Shown here: positions 7,517 through 16,123 of the stretch, one piece after another
Layout: every line of letters starts with the position of its first letter
Numbering within the stretch: the first letter of the stretch is position 1
NCBI GenBank assembly: GCA_019636245.1
Contig: JAHBXX010000016.1
Span: forward strand, 28,406 to 92,405
DNA: 64,000 nucleotides
Direction: 5' to 3'
Source: Planctomycetota bacterium
GTDB taxonomy: Bacteria; Planctomycetota; UBA1135; UBA2386
Position numbers and translations under genes: made by a program
The notes under the pieces: model-generated
Told to the model about the DNA's origin: nothing
Database searches by the model: none
Seen by the model: the letters and a program-made list of their open reading frames with translations, nothing else

Positions 7517-9198
7517 TCGGCGAGGCCGGTCGCCGCGGTGTGGCGTTGCCCATGCTCGGCGGCGGCGCGCTGGCTGCGGCGACACCGCCGGCCGCGCTGC
7601 CGGGCGCGGAGTGGCTGGTGTTCGTGGGGCTCGGCGCGTGGTTCGCGATCGCGCGCGACGACCGCCGCCCGCGGTGGCACGCCTACCTGCTGGGCTGCCT
7701 GCACATGGCGTGGTTCTCGTGGTCGATCCACCATGTGCTGTGGCCTGCCTACCTGGCGATCGTCGGACTCGGCGGCGTCTACTTCGTGCTGGGCACGATG
7801 GCGCTGCGCGCGGCGCCGGCACGCCGGCGGGCGATCGGCTTCGGCGTCGTCGTCGCCGCCGCCTTCTGGCTGCGGGCGAGCGTGCCGGCGATCCACTACC
7901 CGCACGGCCAGCCGTGCCATTGCCTGTGGCCGTGGCCCTGGCTGCTCGGCAGCGTGACGGTCGGCGGCGAGCCGCTGGCGAACGCGCTGTTGGGCTGGTG
8001 CGCGGCGGCGCTCGTGGAACTCGGCACGGCATGGCGCGTCGGCCAGCCTGCCTGGACGGCGGCTGCGCGCCGCTTCGCCCTCGCGGTGGCGGTCGCGGCC
8101 GGCGCGACGGCGGGCGGCGGCCTCGCCTGGGCCGCGGTGCCGGCGGCGACGCCTGCGCGCGCCAGGGTCGCCGTGGTCGAGCCGGGGCTGCATTCGTTCG
8201 CCTTCCTGCGCGGCCTCCCGCGCACGTTCGAGGAACGGCTGCGGCAGCCGACGCAGGGCCTGCTGATGGACGGACTCGGCGACCTGCCGCGGGTGCCACG
8301 GCCGGGAGATCCGCCGGCGACGCCCGATCCGACCCTCGTGCTGTGGCCGGAGGGCAGCTTGCCGGTGACGATCCCGGTCGAGGAGATCGAGGCCGGCACC
8401 GCGCGCCTGCTGGCCGGCAAGCTGACGTCGCTGCCCTATGGGCCGCAGCGCCTGCTGCTCGGCGTGACCGTGCGTCGCGACGACCGCGACACGCCGGCGG
8501 CGGTGCTGCTCGACCTTGGGTCCGGTCGCGTGCTCGGTCACCAGGAGAAGCGCTGCCTCGTGCCCGGCGGCGAATTCCTGCCGCTGCTGCACGTGTTGCC
8601 GCAGTCGGTCGTGGCGTGGGTGCGCGCGGCGTTCGAGCGGGCGCTCGGCGCGATGCCTGACCTCGAGCCGGGCCGCGCGCTGCCGCTGCTGGCGACGTCG
8701 GACGGCATCCCGTTCGGCTCCCTGCTGTGCTACGACAACGCGTTCCCGGGGCCCGCCGCCGAGCAGGTCGCCGCCGGTGCGCGGCTGCTCTGCGTGCTGT
8801 CGAACGAATCCTGGTACCGCGGCGGCGGCGAACTGACGCAGCTGGTGGCGATGAGCGTCGTGCGGGCGCTCGAGACCGCGACGCCGCTGGTGCGCTGCAC
8901 GACCGACGGCTGGAGCGTGGTGGTGACGGCGGACGGCCGCCTCGCCGACCAGCTGCCGTTGCGGCGCGGTGTCGACGACGGGCCACGAATTCTCCGCTCG
9001 GAGGTCGCGCTGGGCGGCGGCCGGCTGCCGCCGATGGCATGGCTGCGTAGGGCGACCGGCCCGCTGGCCGCCGGTCTGCTGGCGGTCGCGTTCCTGCACG
9101 CGGCCTGGACGTGGGCTAGACTCCGCATAGCTCGAACGGCTCCCCGCGCCGCGGGCGGTCCGGGTCACCCCGTCCCGCCGCCGGCAAGTGGTTCTTGA
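7513..9198 (+). CDS. lnt: Apolipoprotein N-acyltransferase
   Basis: Inner-membrane enzyme that adds the third acyl chain to lipoproteins before export to the outer membrane. The 561-residue product has several N-terminal membrane segments, then a nitrilase-fold domain with the catalytic Glu-Lys-Cys triad at E280 (LWPEGSLP), K346 (EKRCLVPGGEFLP) and C406 (LLCYDNAFP). The family signatures NESWYRGGGELTQL and RALETATPLVRCTTDG are intact, and a final hydrophobic segment ends the protein. The GTG start lies within the moeA stop (GTGA). The C-terminal 30 residues are low complexity. Together with the LolCDE genes at 52-56 kb it shows a diderm lipoprotein pathway. Confidence 0.93.
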   Translation: MIGEAGRRGVALPMLGGGALAAATPPAALPGAEWLVFVGLGAWFAIARDDRRPRWHAYLLGCLHMAWFSWSIHHVLWPAYLAIVGLGGVYFVLGTMALRAAPARRRAIGFGVVVAAAFWLRASVPAIHYPHGQPCHCLWPWPWLLGSVTVGGEPLANALLGWCAAALVELGTAWRVGQPAWTAAARRFALAVAVAAGATAGGGLAWAAVPAATPARARVAVVEPGLHSFAFLRGLPRTFEERLRQPTQGLLMDGLGDLPRVPRPGDPPATPDPTLVLWPEGSLPVTIPVEEIEAGTARLLAGKLTSLPYGPQRLLLGVTVRRDDRDTPAAVLLDLGSGRVLGHQEKRCLVPGGEFLPLLHVLPQSVVAWVRAAFERALGAMPDLEPGRALPLLATSDGIPFGSLLCYDNAFPGPAAEQVAAGARLLCVLSNESWYRGGGELTQLVAMSVVRALETATPLVRCTTDGWSVVVTADGRLADQLPLRRGVDDGPRILRSEVALGGGRLPPMAWLRRATGPLAAGLLAVAFLHAAWTWARLRIARTAPRAAGGPGHPVPPPASGS

Positions 9199-9222
9199 CG
9201 GTCTCGGGCATGGAGTTAGGAT
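9195..9222 (+). promoter_or_regulatory. Strong sigma-70-like promoter overlapping the lnt stop codon
   Basis: TTGACG (9195-9200, five of six consensus bases) and TAGGAT (9217-9222, four of six) are separated by 16 bases. Transcription would start near 9229, giving a leader of about 178 bases before the coiled-coil protein gene at 9407. Confidence 0.6.
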
Positions 9223-9260
9223 TCCGCAGCCCCCTGGCCCCTCTCGCTTTGGGATGCAGT

Positions 9261-9289
9261 CCCCATGCCCGTTCGTCACCCGCATGGGG
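9261..9289 (+). promoter_or_regulatory. Leader hairpin in the 5' UTR of the coiled-coil protein gene
   Basis: A perfect 8-bp inverted repeat, CCCCATGC (9261-9268) and GCATGGGG (9282-9289), with a 13-base loop and no T tract. It lies inside the predicted leader downstream of the promoter at 9195-9222 and may affect mRNA stability or translation. The leader is otherwise unremarkable. Confidence 0.35.
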
Positions 9290-9406
9290 GCCTCCGATCG
9301 TCCTGTCTACCCTCTGTAACAAGCCCCTCCTGCCGACGCCCGCGCTGCCGACCCCGCAGTGCTCCGCGCGCCGCGCAGATCGCACGTTAGGAGTCACCTG
9401 GTCATC

Positions 9407-10270
9407 ATGAGTCCCATCGGTCGCGTGTTCATCGTCCTCAACCTCGTGCTCGCGGGCGTGTTCGTCGGCTTCGGCGGCACCTACTTGCAGAAGCAGCACG
9501 ACTTCAAGAGCCAGTTGCTGGCCGAACAGAAGTCCCGGGCGGACGAGGTCGGCCGCCTGCAAGGCGACATCGTCCGGCTGGAGAGCGAGCGCAACAGCTT
9601 CGAGAACGCGAAGACCGCGCGCGAGACCGAGCTGGACGCGGTGCGCAACCGCATGGCGCAGGTGGAGGACGAGAACAAGCGGCTGCACCAGCAGAACGCT
9701 TCGTTCGAGGGTGACATCAAGTCCTTGCGTTCGCTGGCCGAGGCGGCGAACACGCAGATGAAGGCCGCCTTCGAGCAGTCGTCGTCGGCCTACCAGATGG
9801 CGATCGCCGACCAGAAGACCAAGGATCAGGCCGTGCGCGCCAAGGACGATGCGCTGGCCGAGAACCGCACGCTGAAGAACACCATCGTCGAGCTGCAGGA
9901 GACCATCACCGGCAAGGACCTGCAGATCGCCGGCCTCAGCAAGGACCTGAGCGAGAAGGGCCTGCTGCTCGCGGTGGCGAAGGAGAAGGGCTTCATCGAG
10001 GGCATGGCGGCGCCGAGCCTCGCCGGCATGGTGACCAACGCCAACGGCCGCCTGCTGACGATCCAGGTGACCGACAACCCGGGCGATGTCGACATCGGCG
10101 ACATGATCGCCAAGATGCCGTTCAGCTTCGCGATCTACGATGCGTCCGGCTACAAGGGCGAGGCGACGGCGACCCGCTACGAGCCGAGCGCCAAGGCCGT
10201 GCTGTGCAACGTGACCCTGGTCAAGGGCGCGATCAAGGAAGGCGACCGCGCGTCGACCCGCACGCCCTGA
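9407..10270 (+). CDS. Membrane-anchored coiled-coil protein of unknown function
   Basis: Not recognised as a named family. The 287-residue product starts with a short cytoplasmic stretch and one membrane segment (VFIVLNLVLAGVFVGFGGTYL). Residues about 25-200 form a long heptad-rich coiled coil (Lys/Glu/Gln/Asp-rich, e.g. LQGDIVRLESERNSFENAK). A compact C-terminal domain of about 85 residues begins MAAPSLAGMVTNANGRLLTIQV and looks beta-rich. ATG 9407 is preferred: AGGAG lies 13 bases upstream, and earlier codons would place a charged tail before the membrane segment. It shares a transcription unit with the 53-residue membrane protein that follows. A scaffold or envelope-spacer role is speculation. 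Confidence 0.8.
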   Translation: MSPIGRVFIVLNLVLAGVFVGFGGTYLQKQHDFKSQLLAEQKSRADEVGRLQGDIVRLESERNSFENAKTARETELDAVRNRMAQVEDENKRLHQQNASFEGDIKSLRSLAEAANTQMKAAFEQSSSAYQMAIADQKTKDQAVRAKDDALAENRTLKNTIVELQETITGKDLQIAGLSKDLSEKGLLLAVAKEKGFIEGMAAPSLAGMVTNANGRLLTIQVTDNPGDVDIGDMIAKMPFSFAIYDASGYKGEATATRYEPSAKAVLCNVTLVKGAIKEGDRASTRTP

Positions 10271-10316
10271 TCGTCCCCCGAATCGTTCCCCGGCGTTCCG
10301 ACAGGAGATTCCGACC

Positions 10317-10478
10317 ATGGCCAAGAAAGTTGCCAAGGCTGCCGCGGCTGCAGCTCCCGAAGTCGAAGTGGTCAGCAAGCCCGGTCTCGGGCTCGACGAC
10401 GGCATCGTGCTGACGACCACGTTCCTGCTCGCGGGCGCGATCGCGCTCGTGGTGGTGGCGATGAAGGTCTACCAGTGA
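10317..10478 (+). CDS. Small single-pass membrane protein (53 residues)
   Basis: A short reading frame, ATG 10317 to TGA 10478, preceded by AGGAG ten bases upstream. The N-terminus is Lys/Ala-rich (MAKKVAKAAAAAPEVEVV), then a Pro/Gly turn, and the C-terminal half is one hydrophobic helix (TTTFLLAGAIALVVVAMKVY). Unlike its neighbours it uses several A- or T-ending codons near the start (AAA, GTT, GCT, GCA), a pattern often seen in highly expressed genes. It lies 46 bases after the coiled-coil membrane protein and before a strong hairpin, so the two probably form one operon and may interact in the membrane. No family was recognised. Confidence 0.7.
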   Translation: MAKKVAKAAAAAAPEVEVVSKPGLGLDDGIVLTTTFLLAGAIALVVVAMKVYQ

Positions 10479-10569
10479 CGTCGCCGGTCGGCCGGCGGGA
10501 CGGCGCGGGCCGAATCCTCCCGGTCGCACGGCGGCGCTGCCGCTGACGGCGGCAGGACGGCAGACCCGA

Positions 10570-10602
10570 GCGGCCCCGGCGCGATGGCGCGTCCGGGGCC
10601 GC
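10570..10602 (+). terminator. Strong GC hairpin, probable terminator of the two-gene unit
   Basis: Perfect 10-bp arms GCGGCCCCGG (10570-10579) and CCGGGGCCGC (10593-10602) extend inward by CGCG/CGCG across one bulged base to an ATGG loop. There is no T tract, as is common for terminators in very GC-rich genomes. The rest of 10479-10770 shows only a weak promoter-like site. Confidence 0.5.
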
Positions 10603-10646
10603 GCTGCGTACGGTCGAGCCCTGGCGCGGCGTCGGCGAAGAATCCG

Positions 10647-10674
10647 TTGCTACCGGAGTGCCTGCCGCTACGTT
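10647..10674 (+). promoter_or_regulatory. Weak candidate promoter of the mreB operon
   Basis: TTGCTA (10647-10652) and TACGTT (10669-10674) with a 16-base spacer, about 97 bases before mreB. It is the best match in the gap but only four and three consensus bases are met. Confidence 0.22.
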
Positions 10675-10770
10675 GCGAACCGCGCCGTTTGGTCGACGGC
10701 GTACGTGTCTGCCGGTCCATGTCTGCTGGTCCCGCCGCGCCTGCCGCGGTGGGCGGCCCCGAGGGCTTCG

Positions 10771-11829
10771 ATGTTCAAACCGATCGAGTGGCTGTTGAGC
10801 GGGTTCTCCGTCGATCTCGGCATCGATCTGGGAACGGCCAATACGCTCGTCTTCGTGCGCGACAAGGGCATCGTGCTGGACGAGCCATCGGTCGTCGCCG
10901 TGCGCAAGGGCACCAGTGACGTGCTGCTCGACGGCATGGCGGTCGGCGACGCCGCGCTCGAGTACCTCGGCCGCACGCCGCCGGGCTTCCAGGCCGTGCG
11001 GCCGATGAAGAGCGGCGTCATCGCCGATTTCGAGATCACCGAGAAGATGCTGCGCTACTTCATGGCGAAGGCGTGCGGCGGCAAGAAGCTGATCAAGCCG
11101 CGCCTCGTCATCGCCGTGCCGTGGGGGATCACCATGGTGGAGAAGCGCGCGGTGATCGGCAGCGCCGAGCGCGCCGGGGCCAGGCGCGTGTTCCTGGTCG
11201 ACGAGCCCACGGCCGCCGCGATCGGCGCCGGCCTGCCGGTGCACGAGCCGCGTGGGTCGATGATCGTCGACATCGGCGGCGGCACCAGCGAAGTGGCGGT
11301 GATCTCGCTCGCGAACGTCGTGATGGCGGAGTGCCTGCGCGTGGCCGGCGACGACTTCAACGACGCGATCGCGCAGTACATCCGCGCCAAGTACAACCTG
11401 CTGATCGGCGAGATCACCGCCGAACGGCTGAAGATCGCCGCCGGCAGCTGCATGCCGCTCGAGGAGGAGATCCAGGTCGAGATCCGCGGCCGCGACTCGC
11501 TGGTGAACCTGCCGCGGCGCGCGGTGATCAGTTCGGCCGACGTGCGCGAGGCGCTGATGGAGCCGGTGCGCAAGGTGATCGGCGCGATCAAGAGCGTGCT
11601 CGAGCGGACCCCGCCCGAACTCGCGTCCGACCTGATGGACACCGGCATCACCCTGTGCGGCGGCGGGGCGCTGCTGCGCGGCCTGCCGGAGATGATCGCC
11701 CGTGAGACCGAGCTGGACGTGCGCGTCGCCGAGCGGCCGCTCGAGGCCGTGGCGCGCGGCACCGGCATCTTCCTCGAGAACCTCGAGCTCTACTCGCAGT
11801 TCCTCGAGGGCGGCGAAGACCTCGGCTGA
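10771..11829 (+). CDS. mreB: Rod-shape actin homologue MreB
   Basis: Actin-fold ATPase that forms membrane-bound filaments and directs lateral peptidoglycan synthesis. The 352-residue product matches MreB length and carries the phosphate-1 motif GIDLGTANT (residues 17-25), VVAVRK, MKSGVIADFEITEKML, the phosphate-2 loop DIGGGTSEVAVIS and the adenosine loop TLCGGGALLRGLPEMI. The N-terminal MFKPIEWLLSGF is amphipathic and may bind the membrane. The ATG at 10771 follows GAGGG by five bases; an upstream in-frame ATG would add an arginine/proline-rich tail unlike MreB. It heads a five-gene elongasome cluster. Confidence 0.97.
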   Translation: MFKPIEWLLSGFSVDLGIDLGTANTLVFVRDKGIVLDEPSVVAVRKGTSDVLLDGMAVGDAALEYLGRTPPGFQAVRPMKSGVIADFEITEKMLRYFMAKACGGKKLIKPRLVIAVPWGITMVEKRAVIGSAERAGARRVFLVDEPTAAAIGAGLPVHEPRGSMIVDIGGGTSEVAVISLANVVMAECLRVAGDDFNDAIAQYIRAKYNLLIGEITAERLKIAAGSCMPLEEEIQVEIRGRDSLVNLPRRAVISSADVREALMEPVRKVIGAIKSVLERTPPELASDLMDTGITLCGGGALLRGLPEMIARETELDVRVAERPLEAVARGTGIFLENLELYSQFLEGGEDLG

Positions 11830-11916
11830 ACGGCAGCGCCGCGGCCGGCAGCGGCCCGGCTGGGCGTGGCGGCGGGTGGCACGGTGGCGGCAGCGGCGGC
11901 GAGCGGAGGATAGGAC

Positions 11917-13290
11917 GTGCGGCAACGACCAGCGGCATTCCCGGTGGGCCTCTACGGCACGCTGCTGCTGGCGTTGTGCTGGCTGACCCTGCCGACCGCG
12001 TTCGCGCCGCTGGAGCGGTTCGCGCTGGGGGCCACGTGCCTGGTGCCACGCCTGCTCGGCGAGTGGGCGGGCCGGCCCGCGGCGGCGGCCGAGCCGGAGG
12101 CCTGGCGGCTGGCGCAGCTCGGCGCGGAACTCGCGGCGCGCCTGCAGCGCCAGGATGTCGAGGGCGCCCGGGCGCTGCTGCCGGGGCAGTTCGAACCGTG
12201 GTTCTGCGCCGTGCGCGAGGTCGCCGGGGACGGACCGCACCGCGGCGGCGGCGGTCATCCCGCCGCCCTGCGTCTCGCCGTCGACCACGCCGCGGTCGCG
12301 GGCTGTGCCCCGTTCGTGACCAAGGGCGACGCCCTGGTGGGTTTCCTGGTGCCGCCGGGCACCGGCGCCGCGGCCGACGACGCCCCGACCGACCCGGCAC
12401 GCGTGCACCTGCTGCACCATCGCGCCGCCGCCCCGGTCGCCGCGACGCTGCCGCTGGACGGCGGCGACCAGCTGCGGCTGGTCGTGCGGGCGGCGGCCAC
12501 GGTCGATCCGGCGCCCCTGCGGGCCGACCTCTGGGATGATCCCTACCTGGCGGCGCGGCTCGAACGGGGCGGTCACGTGGTGCGCACGCTGGCGCTCGAC
12601 GACGAGAGTCCGGTGCCGGGCGGACTGCGGCTCGGCCGCACCCGGATCTGGGGCTACGGCGGCGCCCCGGGCGAGGCGACCCTGGCGATCGGCGTGTTCG
12701 TCGTGCCGCCGATCGAGCCGCGCGCCCTGTCCTACGTCGTGCTGTGGCGCGATCGGCGCCGCGCCGGGGCGGCGGCCGAGGATCCGCCGCCGCCGGTGCC
12801 GGCCAGGCGCCTCGCGGCGGTGGTGCGGGATCTGCCCGGCGCCGTGCACGGCCGCCACCTGCTCGTGGCCGGCGCCGCCGTGCCCGACGGCGCGGCCGTG
12901 GTGCAGGATGGCATCTTCCTCGGCACGGCGCGCGGCCTCGCCTTCGGCATGGGCCTGGTGACCTCGTTCGCCGCCTCGCGGCACCGCTGGAGCCTGCTGC
13001 TGCTGCCCGACGACGACGCCGTTCGCCCGCGGGAACTCGATGGCGAGGTGGTGTCCGCGGAGGGGGCCGAGGCCTGCGTGCGGTGGCATCGCCGCGCCTC
13101 GGGCGGGGAGGACGAACGGCTGCCGCCGGGGCAGCTGTTCACGGGCAGCAATGGCCCGCACTGTCCCGCCGGTCTGTGGATCGGCAGCGTCGAGCCGCAC
13201 CCGCAGGACCGGTCGCTGCTGCTGGTGCGCACGCTGGCGCTGGCGGGCCCACGCGCCGCCGAGGTGCTGGTCGCCGGAGGGACGCCGTGA
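11917..13290 (+). CDS. MreC-position membrane-anchored protein, divergent
   Basis: Sits where mreC is expected, between mreB and an mreD-like gene. The 457-residue product has one N-terminal membrane segment (LYGTLLLALCWLTLPTAFA), a short helical stretch that could be a reduced coiled coil (AWRLAQLGAELAARLQRQ), and then long beta-rich regions, consistent with the periplasmic beta domains of MreC. It is longer than typical MreC (about 280-350 residues) and has no MreC signature I could identify, so the name rests on position. The GTG start at 11917 follows GGAGGAT by six bases. Its TGA overlaps the next start codon. Confidence 0.6.
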   Translation: MRQRPAAFPVGLYGTLLLALCWLTLPTAFAPLERFALGATCLVPRLLGEWAGRPAAAAEPEAWRLAQLGAELAARLQRQDVEGARALLPGQFEPWFCAVREVAGDGPHRGGGGHPAALRLAVDHAAVAGCAPFVTKGDALVGFLVPPGTGAAADDAPTDPARVHLLHHRAAAPVAATLPLDGGDQLRLVVRAAATVDPAPLRADLWDDPYLAARLERGGHVVRTLALDDESPVPGGLRLGRTRIWGYGGAPGEATLAIGVFVVPPIEPRALSYVVLWRDRRRAGAAAEDPPPPVPARRLAAVVRDLPGAVHGRHLLVAGAAVPDGAAVVQDGIFLGTARGLAFGMGLVTSFAASRHRWSLLLLPDDDAVRPRELDGEVVSAEGAEACVRWHRRASGGEDERLPPGQLFTGSNGPHCPAGLWIGSVEPHPQDRSLLLVRTLALAGPRAAEVLVAGGTP

Positions 13291-13766
13291 CGCGGTGGCT
13301 GCTGTGGTTCGTGCTGGCGCCGCAGACCTTCCTGCTGGCCGGCTGGTGGCGTGACGCCGGCCTGCCGCCGCTCGACGTCGCCGTCCTGGTGTGCCTGTTC
13401 CTGGCCTTCTTCGCCGACCGTTCGGCGCTGCCCGGGCTGCTGTTCGGCGCCGCGCTGGGGCGCGCCCTGGTCGACGAGGCGTCGCTGCCCGTGCAGGTGC
13501 TGGTGCTCGGCGTGCCCGTCGCGGTCCTGCTGCCGCTGCGCCGGCTGTTCTCGGCCCAGGGCTGGCTGTGGCAGGCGATCGCCGCCGCCGCCTGTGCGGT
13601 CGCGGTGCCCCGGCTGGCCGGATGGTGCGGCCGCCTCTTCGATCAGCCCTCGGCGAGCGCCGAACTGGACGGGCTGGCGGTGATGTGGGCGGCGCTGCTG
13701 CTGCCACCGATGCTCGCGGTGCTGCGCCGGCTGCCGCCGTTCCTGGCCTTCGAGGAAACGGCGTGA
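13287..13766 (+). CDS. MreD-like small integral membrane protein
   Basis: A 159-residue, almost entirely hydrophobic protein with about five predicted membrane helices (WLLWFVLAPQTFLLAGW; VAVLVCLFLAFFA; VQVLVLGVPVAVLLPL; and others). The size, topology and position between the mreC-like and PBP2 genes all fit MreD, the membrane linker of the elongasome. Sequence identity to known MreD cannot be judged by eye. Start and stop each overlap the neighbouring gene by four bases (GTGA on both sides), so all four downstream products are likely made in fixed proportion. Confidence 0.65.
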   Translation: MTRWLLWFVLAPQTFLLAGWWRDAGLPPLDVAVLVCLFLAFFADRSALPGLLFGAALGRALVDEASLPVQVLVLGVPVAVLLPLRRLFSAQGWLWQAIAAAACAVAVPRLAGWCGRLFDQPSASAELDGLAVMWAALLLPPMLAVLRRLPPFLAFEETA

Positions 13767-16123
13767 ACACGACCCGGGCGCGCATCGGTGTGGTCGCCGG
13801 CTGCCTCGGTGCCGGGTTCTGCGTCGTGCTGCTGCATCTGTGGTTCGTGATGGTGCAGCGACACGAGGACTGGGCGCGCCGCAGCCGCGAGAACCGCTGG
13901 GCGTTCCGCTCGGTGCCGAGCCAGCGCGGCGCGTTGCTCGACCGGCACGGTCGCTCGCTGGCCTTCGACGAACCGGCGATGGAGCTGTCGCTGCACTACC
14001 AGCGGTTCCGCCTCCGGCATCCCGTCGGCGCCGCGGTGCATGGCGCGACGCTGTGGGCTTCGCTGCGGCCGGGGCTGGCCGGCACGCGCTACTCCTACCA
14101 CGACGGGGCGCTCGGACCGCTGGCGGCCGTCGAGGACCTGCTGGCGATGCCGGCGCGCATGCTGCAACCCGGGGTGCTGCCGAAGACCCTGGCCGCCGAG
14201 CTCGGCACGACCGTGACGACCGTGCTGGCGGCCTGCTCCGGGCTGCCGCGCCGGAACGTGTTCGCCGCGCTGCGCGCGACGGCGGCGGTGGCGGGGCCGG
14301 TCGCCTGCGGCGACGTGCTGCCGGCGGCACGGCCGCAGTTGCTGGCGGCGTTCCGGCAGAACCTCGCCTCGCTGCGGCACTTCGACGCCGACCTGACGGC
14401 CCTGCAGCAGCACCGGCGTCGCCTCGGCGGGTTGCCGCCGGATGCCAGTCCGAGCCTGTTCGACCAGCTCGACGCGCGGCGGCGGGACAGCCTGGAGCAG
14501 CGGCGGGTGCGCTGGCAGGAGACCGGCGAGGATGGCGTCGCGGTGGAACGCGAGGGCAGCCTGGTCGAGTCGATCCGCACGGTCGTCGACGAGCAGGTGC
14601 CGTTCGAGTTCGCGGCCCGCCTGCGCGTCGGCGCCGAGCAGCATCCTGGCCTCGAGGTGCATCCGTCCATCCGCCGCGTGATCGTGCCGGCGCCCGGCAG
14701 CGTGCTGCGCGTGCTGCTCGGCCGCGTCGAGAACATCGGTCGCTCCCAGCCCGACGCGGCGTGGGTCGATCGGCTGCTGGCGCGCTCGATGCCGGCCGAC
14801 TGGCTCGATGCGTTCGCGCCGGAGGCGCTGGCCGACAGCGCGGCCGATCGCGAGCGCCTGCAGCAGGAGGCCCGCGAGAGCTACGAGGCGGCGTTGCTCC
14901 GCCAGGAACGGCGCGGCGTCGGCGGTCTCGAACGGGCCTTCGACGATGCCCTGATGGGGCGGCTGGGGCTGCGCTGGGTCGAACGCGATGCCCGGCGCCG
15001 CGAACGACGGCTGTGGAGCCACCTGCGGGTCGAGGCCGGCGACGCCGTGCGGGTCTCGCTCGACGTCGACCTGCAGCAGCTGGCCGAGACCGTGGTCGCC
15101 GACGCCCGGGCGCGCATGGCGGCCGCCCACGCCGATGGCGCCGACCAGGCCAAGGTCGAGGCGGCGCTGGCGGTCGTCGATGCGCGGTCTGGCGACGTGC
15201 TGGCGTTCGCCGGCGCGCCGGTGGCGAGTCCCTATGCGCCGATGCTGCCCGGCCTGGTGTGGTCGAAGGACGGCTCGCTCGGCTCGGTGGTCAAGCCGCT
15301 GGTGCTGGTCGAGCAGCTCGAGCGCGAGGCGCTCGGGCGTCCGCATCGACCCTTCGTCACCTTCGACCCCTGCGCCGGCAAGTACGTGTTCGGCCACCAG
15401 CGGCTCGGCTGCAGCCGGGCGCACGGCGACAGCGGCCGCGACCCCGTCGACGCGGTCGCGCAGTCGTGCAACACCTTCTTCTTCCAGTGCGCCGAGGGCC
15501 TCGGGGCCGAGGGGGTCCTGCAGGCGCTGCGGCGGTTCGGCCTGTGCCGCCCGGCGAGCGCCAACGACCCGTTCGCCGCCTGCTGGCAGGCTTCGGCTCC
15601 GGGCCTGCCGATGGTGGCGCCGAGGGTGTCGACGGCCCAGGCCGTGCCGATGCGGGCCGTCGGCTACGGCGTCGAGGCGTCGCCGCTGGCGGTGGCACGC
15701 GCCTATGCCGCCCTGGCGACGGGCAGGCTGCCGACCCTCGGCCTCGCGGCGGGCGTCGCCCGCCCGCAGGTGGATCTCGCCGGGGTCGCCGCCGAGCTGG
15801 CCGTGGTGCGGGAGGGGCTGCGCGGTTGCGTCGAGCGCGGCACCGCGCGCACGATCCCGCTGCTGCGCCAGTTCGCGGTGCTGGGCAAGACCGGGACGGC
15901 CGAGGTCGGGGAGCAGGACCAGAACAACGCCTGGTTCGCCGGCTTCCTCGACGGCGCCGGCGCCGACGGCGTGCAGATCTGCTTCTGCGCCGTCGTCTAC
16001 TGGGTGCCGCACGGCGTACACGGCGACGAGGCCGCGGGACGCCTGGTGGCGCAGTGGCTCGCGGGGGTGGAGGCCGAGCCGGCGCTGGCGGCGCGCTACC
16101 TGCCGCCGGAGGTGCGGCGATGA
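13763..16123 (+). CDS. mrdA: Penicillin-binding protein 2 (elongation transpeptidase)
   Basis: Class B penicillin-binding protein that crosslinks new side-wall peptidoglycan in the periplasm. One membrane anchor (IGVVAGCLGAGFCVVLLHLWFVM) is followed by the pedestal (VPSQRGALLDRHGRSLA). The transpeptidase motifs are in order: SVVK with S508, SCN at 568-570, and KTGT at 709-712. At 786 residues it is about 150 longer than usual PBP2; the extra sequence lies between the pedestal and the catalytic domain (about residues 100-440) and is charged and helical. Several cysteines near the active site are unusual. It overlaps mreD-like and rodA genes by four bases each. Confidence 0.93.
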   Translation: MNTTRARIGVVAGCLGAGFCVVLLHLWFVMVQRHEDWARRSRENRWAFRSVPSQRGALLDRHGRSLAFDEPAMELSLHYQRFRLRHPVGAAVHGATLWASLRPGLAGTRYSYHDGALGPLAAVEDLLAMPARMLQPGVLPKTLAAELGTTVTTVLAACSGLPRRNVFAALRATAAVAGPVACGDVLPAARPQLLAAFRQNLASLRHFDADLTALQQHRRRLGGLPPDASPSLFDQLDARRRDSLEQRRVRWQETGEDGVAVEREGSLVESIRTVVDEQVPFEFAARLRVGAEQHPGLEVHPSIRRVIVPAPGSVLRVLLGRVENIGRSQPDAAWVDRLLARSMPADWLDAFAPEALADSAADRERLQQEARESYEAALLRQERRGVGGLERAFDDALMGRLGLRWVERDARRRERRLWSHLRVEAGDAVRVSLDVDLQQLAETVVADARARMAAAHADGADQAKVEAALAVVDARSGDVLAFAGAPVASPYAPMLPGLVWSKDGSLGSVVKPLVLVEQLEREALGRPHRPFVTFDPCAGKYVFGHQRLGCSRAHGDSGRDPVDAVAQSCNTFFFQCAEGLGAEGVLQALRRFGLCRPASANDPFAACWQASAPGLPMVAPRVSTAQAVPMRAVGYGVEASPLAVARAYAALATGRLPTLGLAAGVARPQVDLAGVAAELAVVREGLRGCVERGTARTIPLLRQFAVLGKTGTAEVGEQDQNNAWFAGFLDGAGADGVQICFCAVVYWVPHGVHGDEAAGRLVAQWLAGVEAEPALAARYLPPEVRR

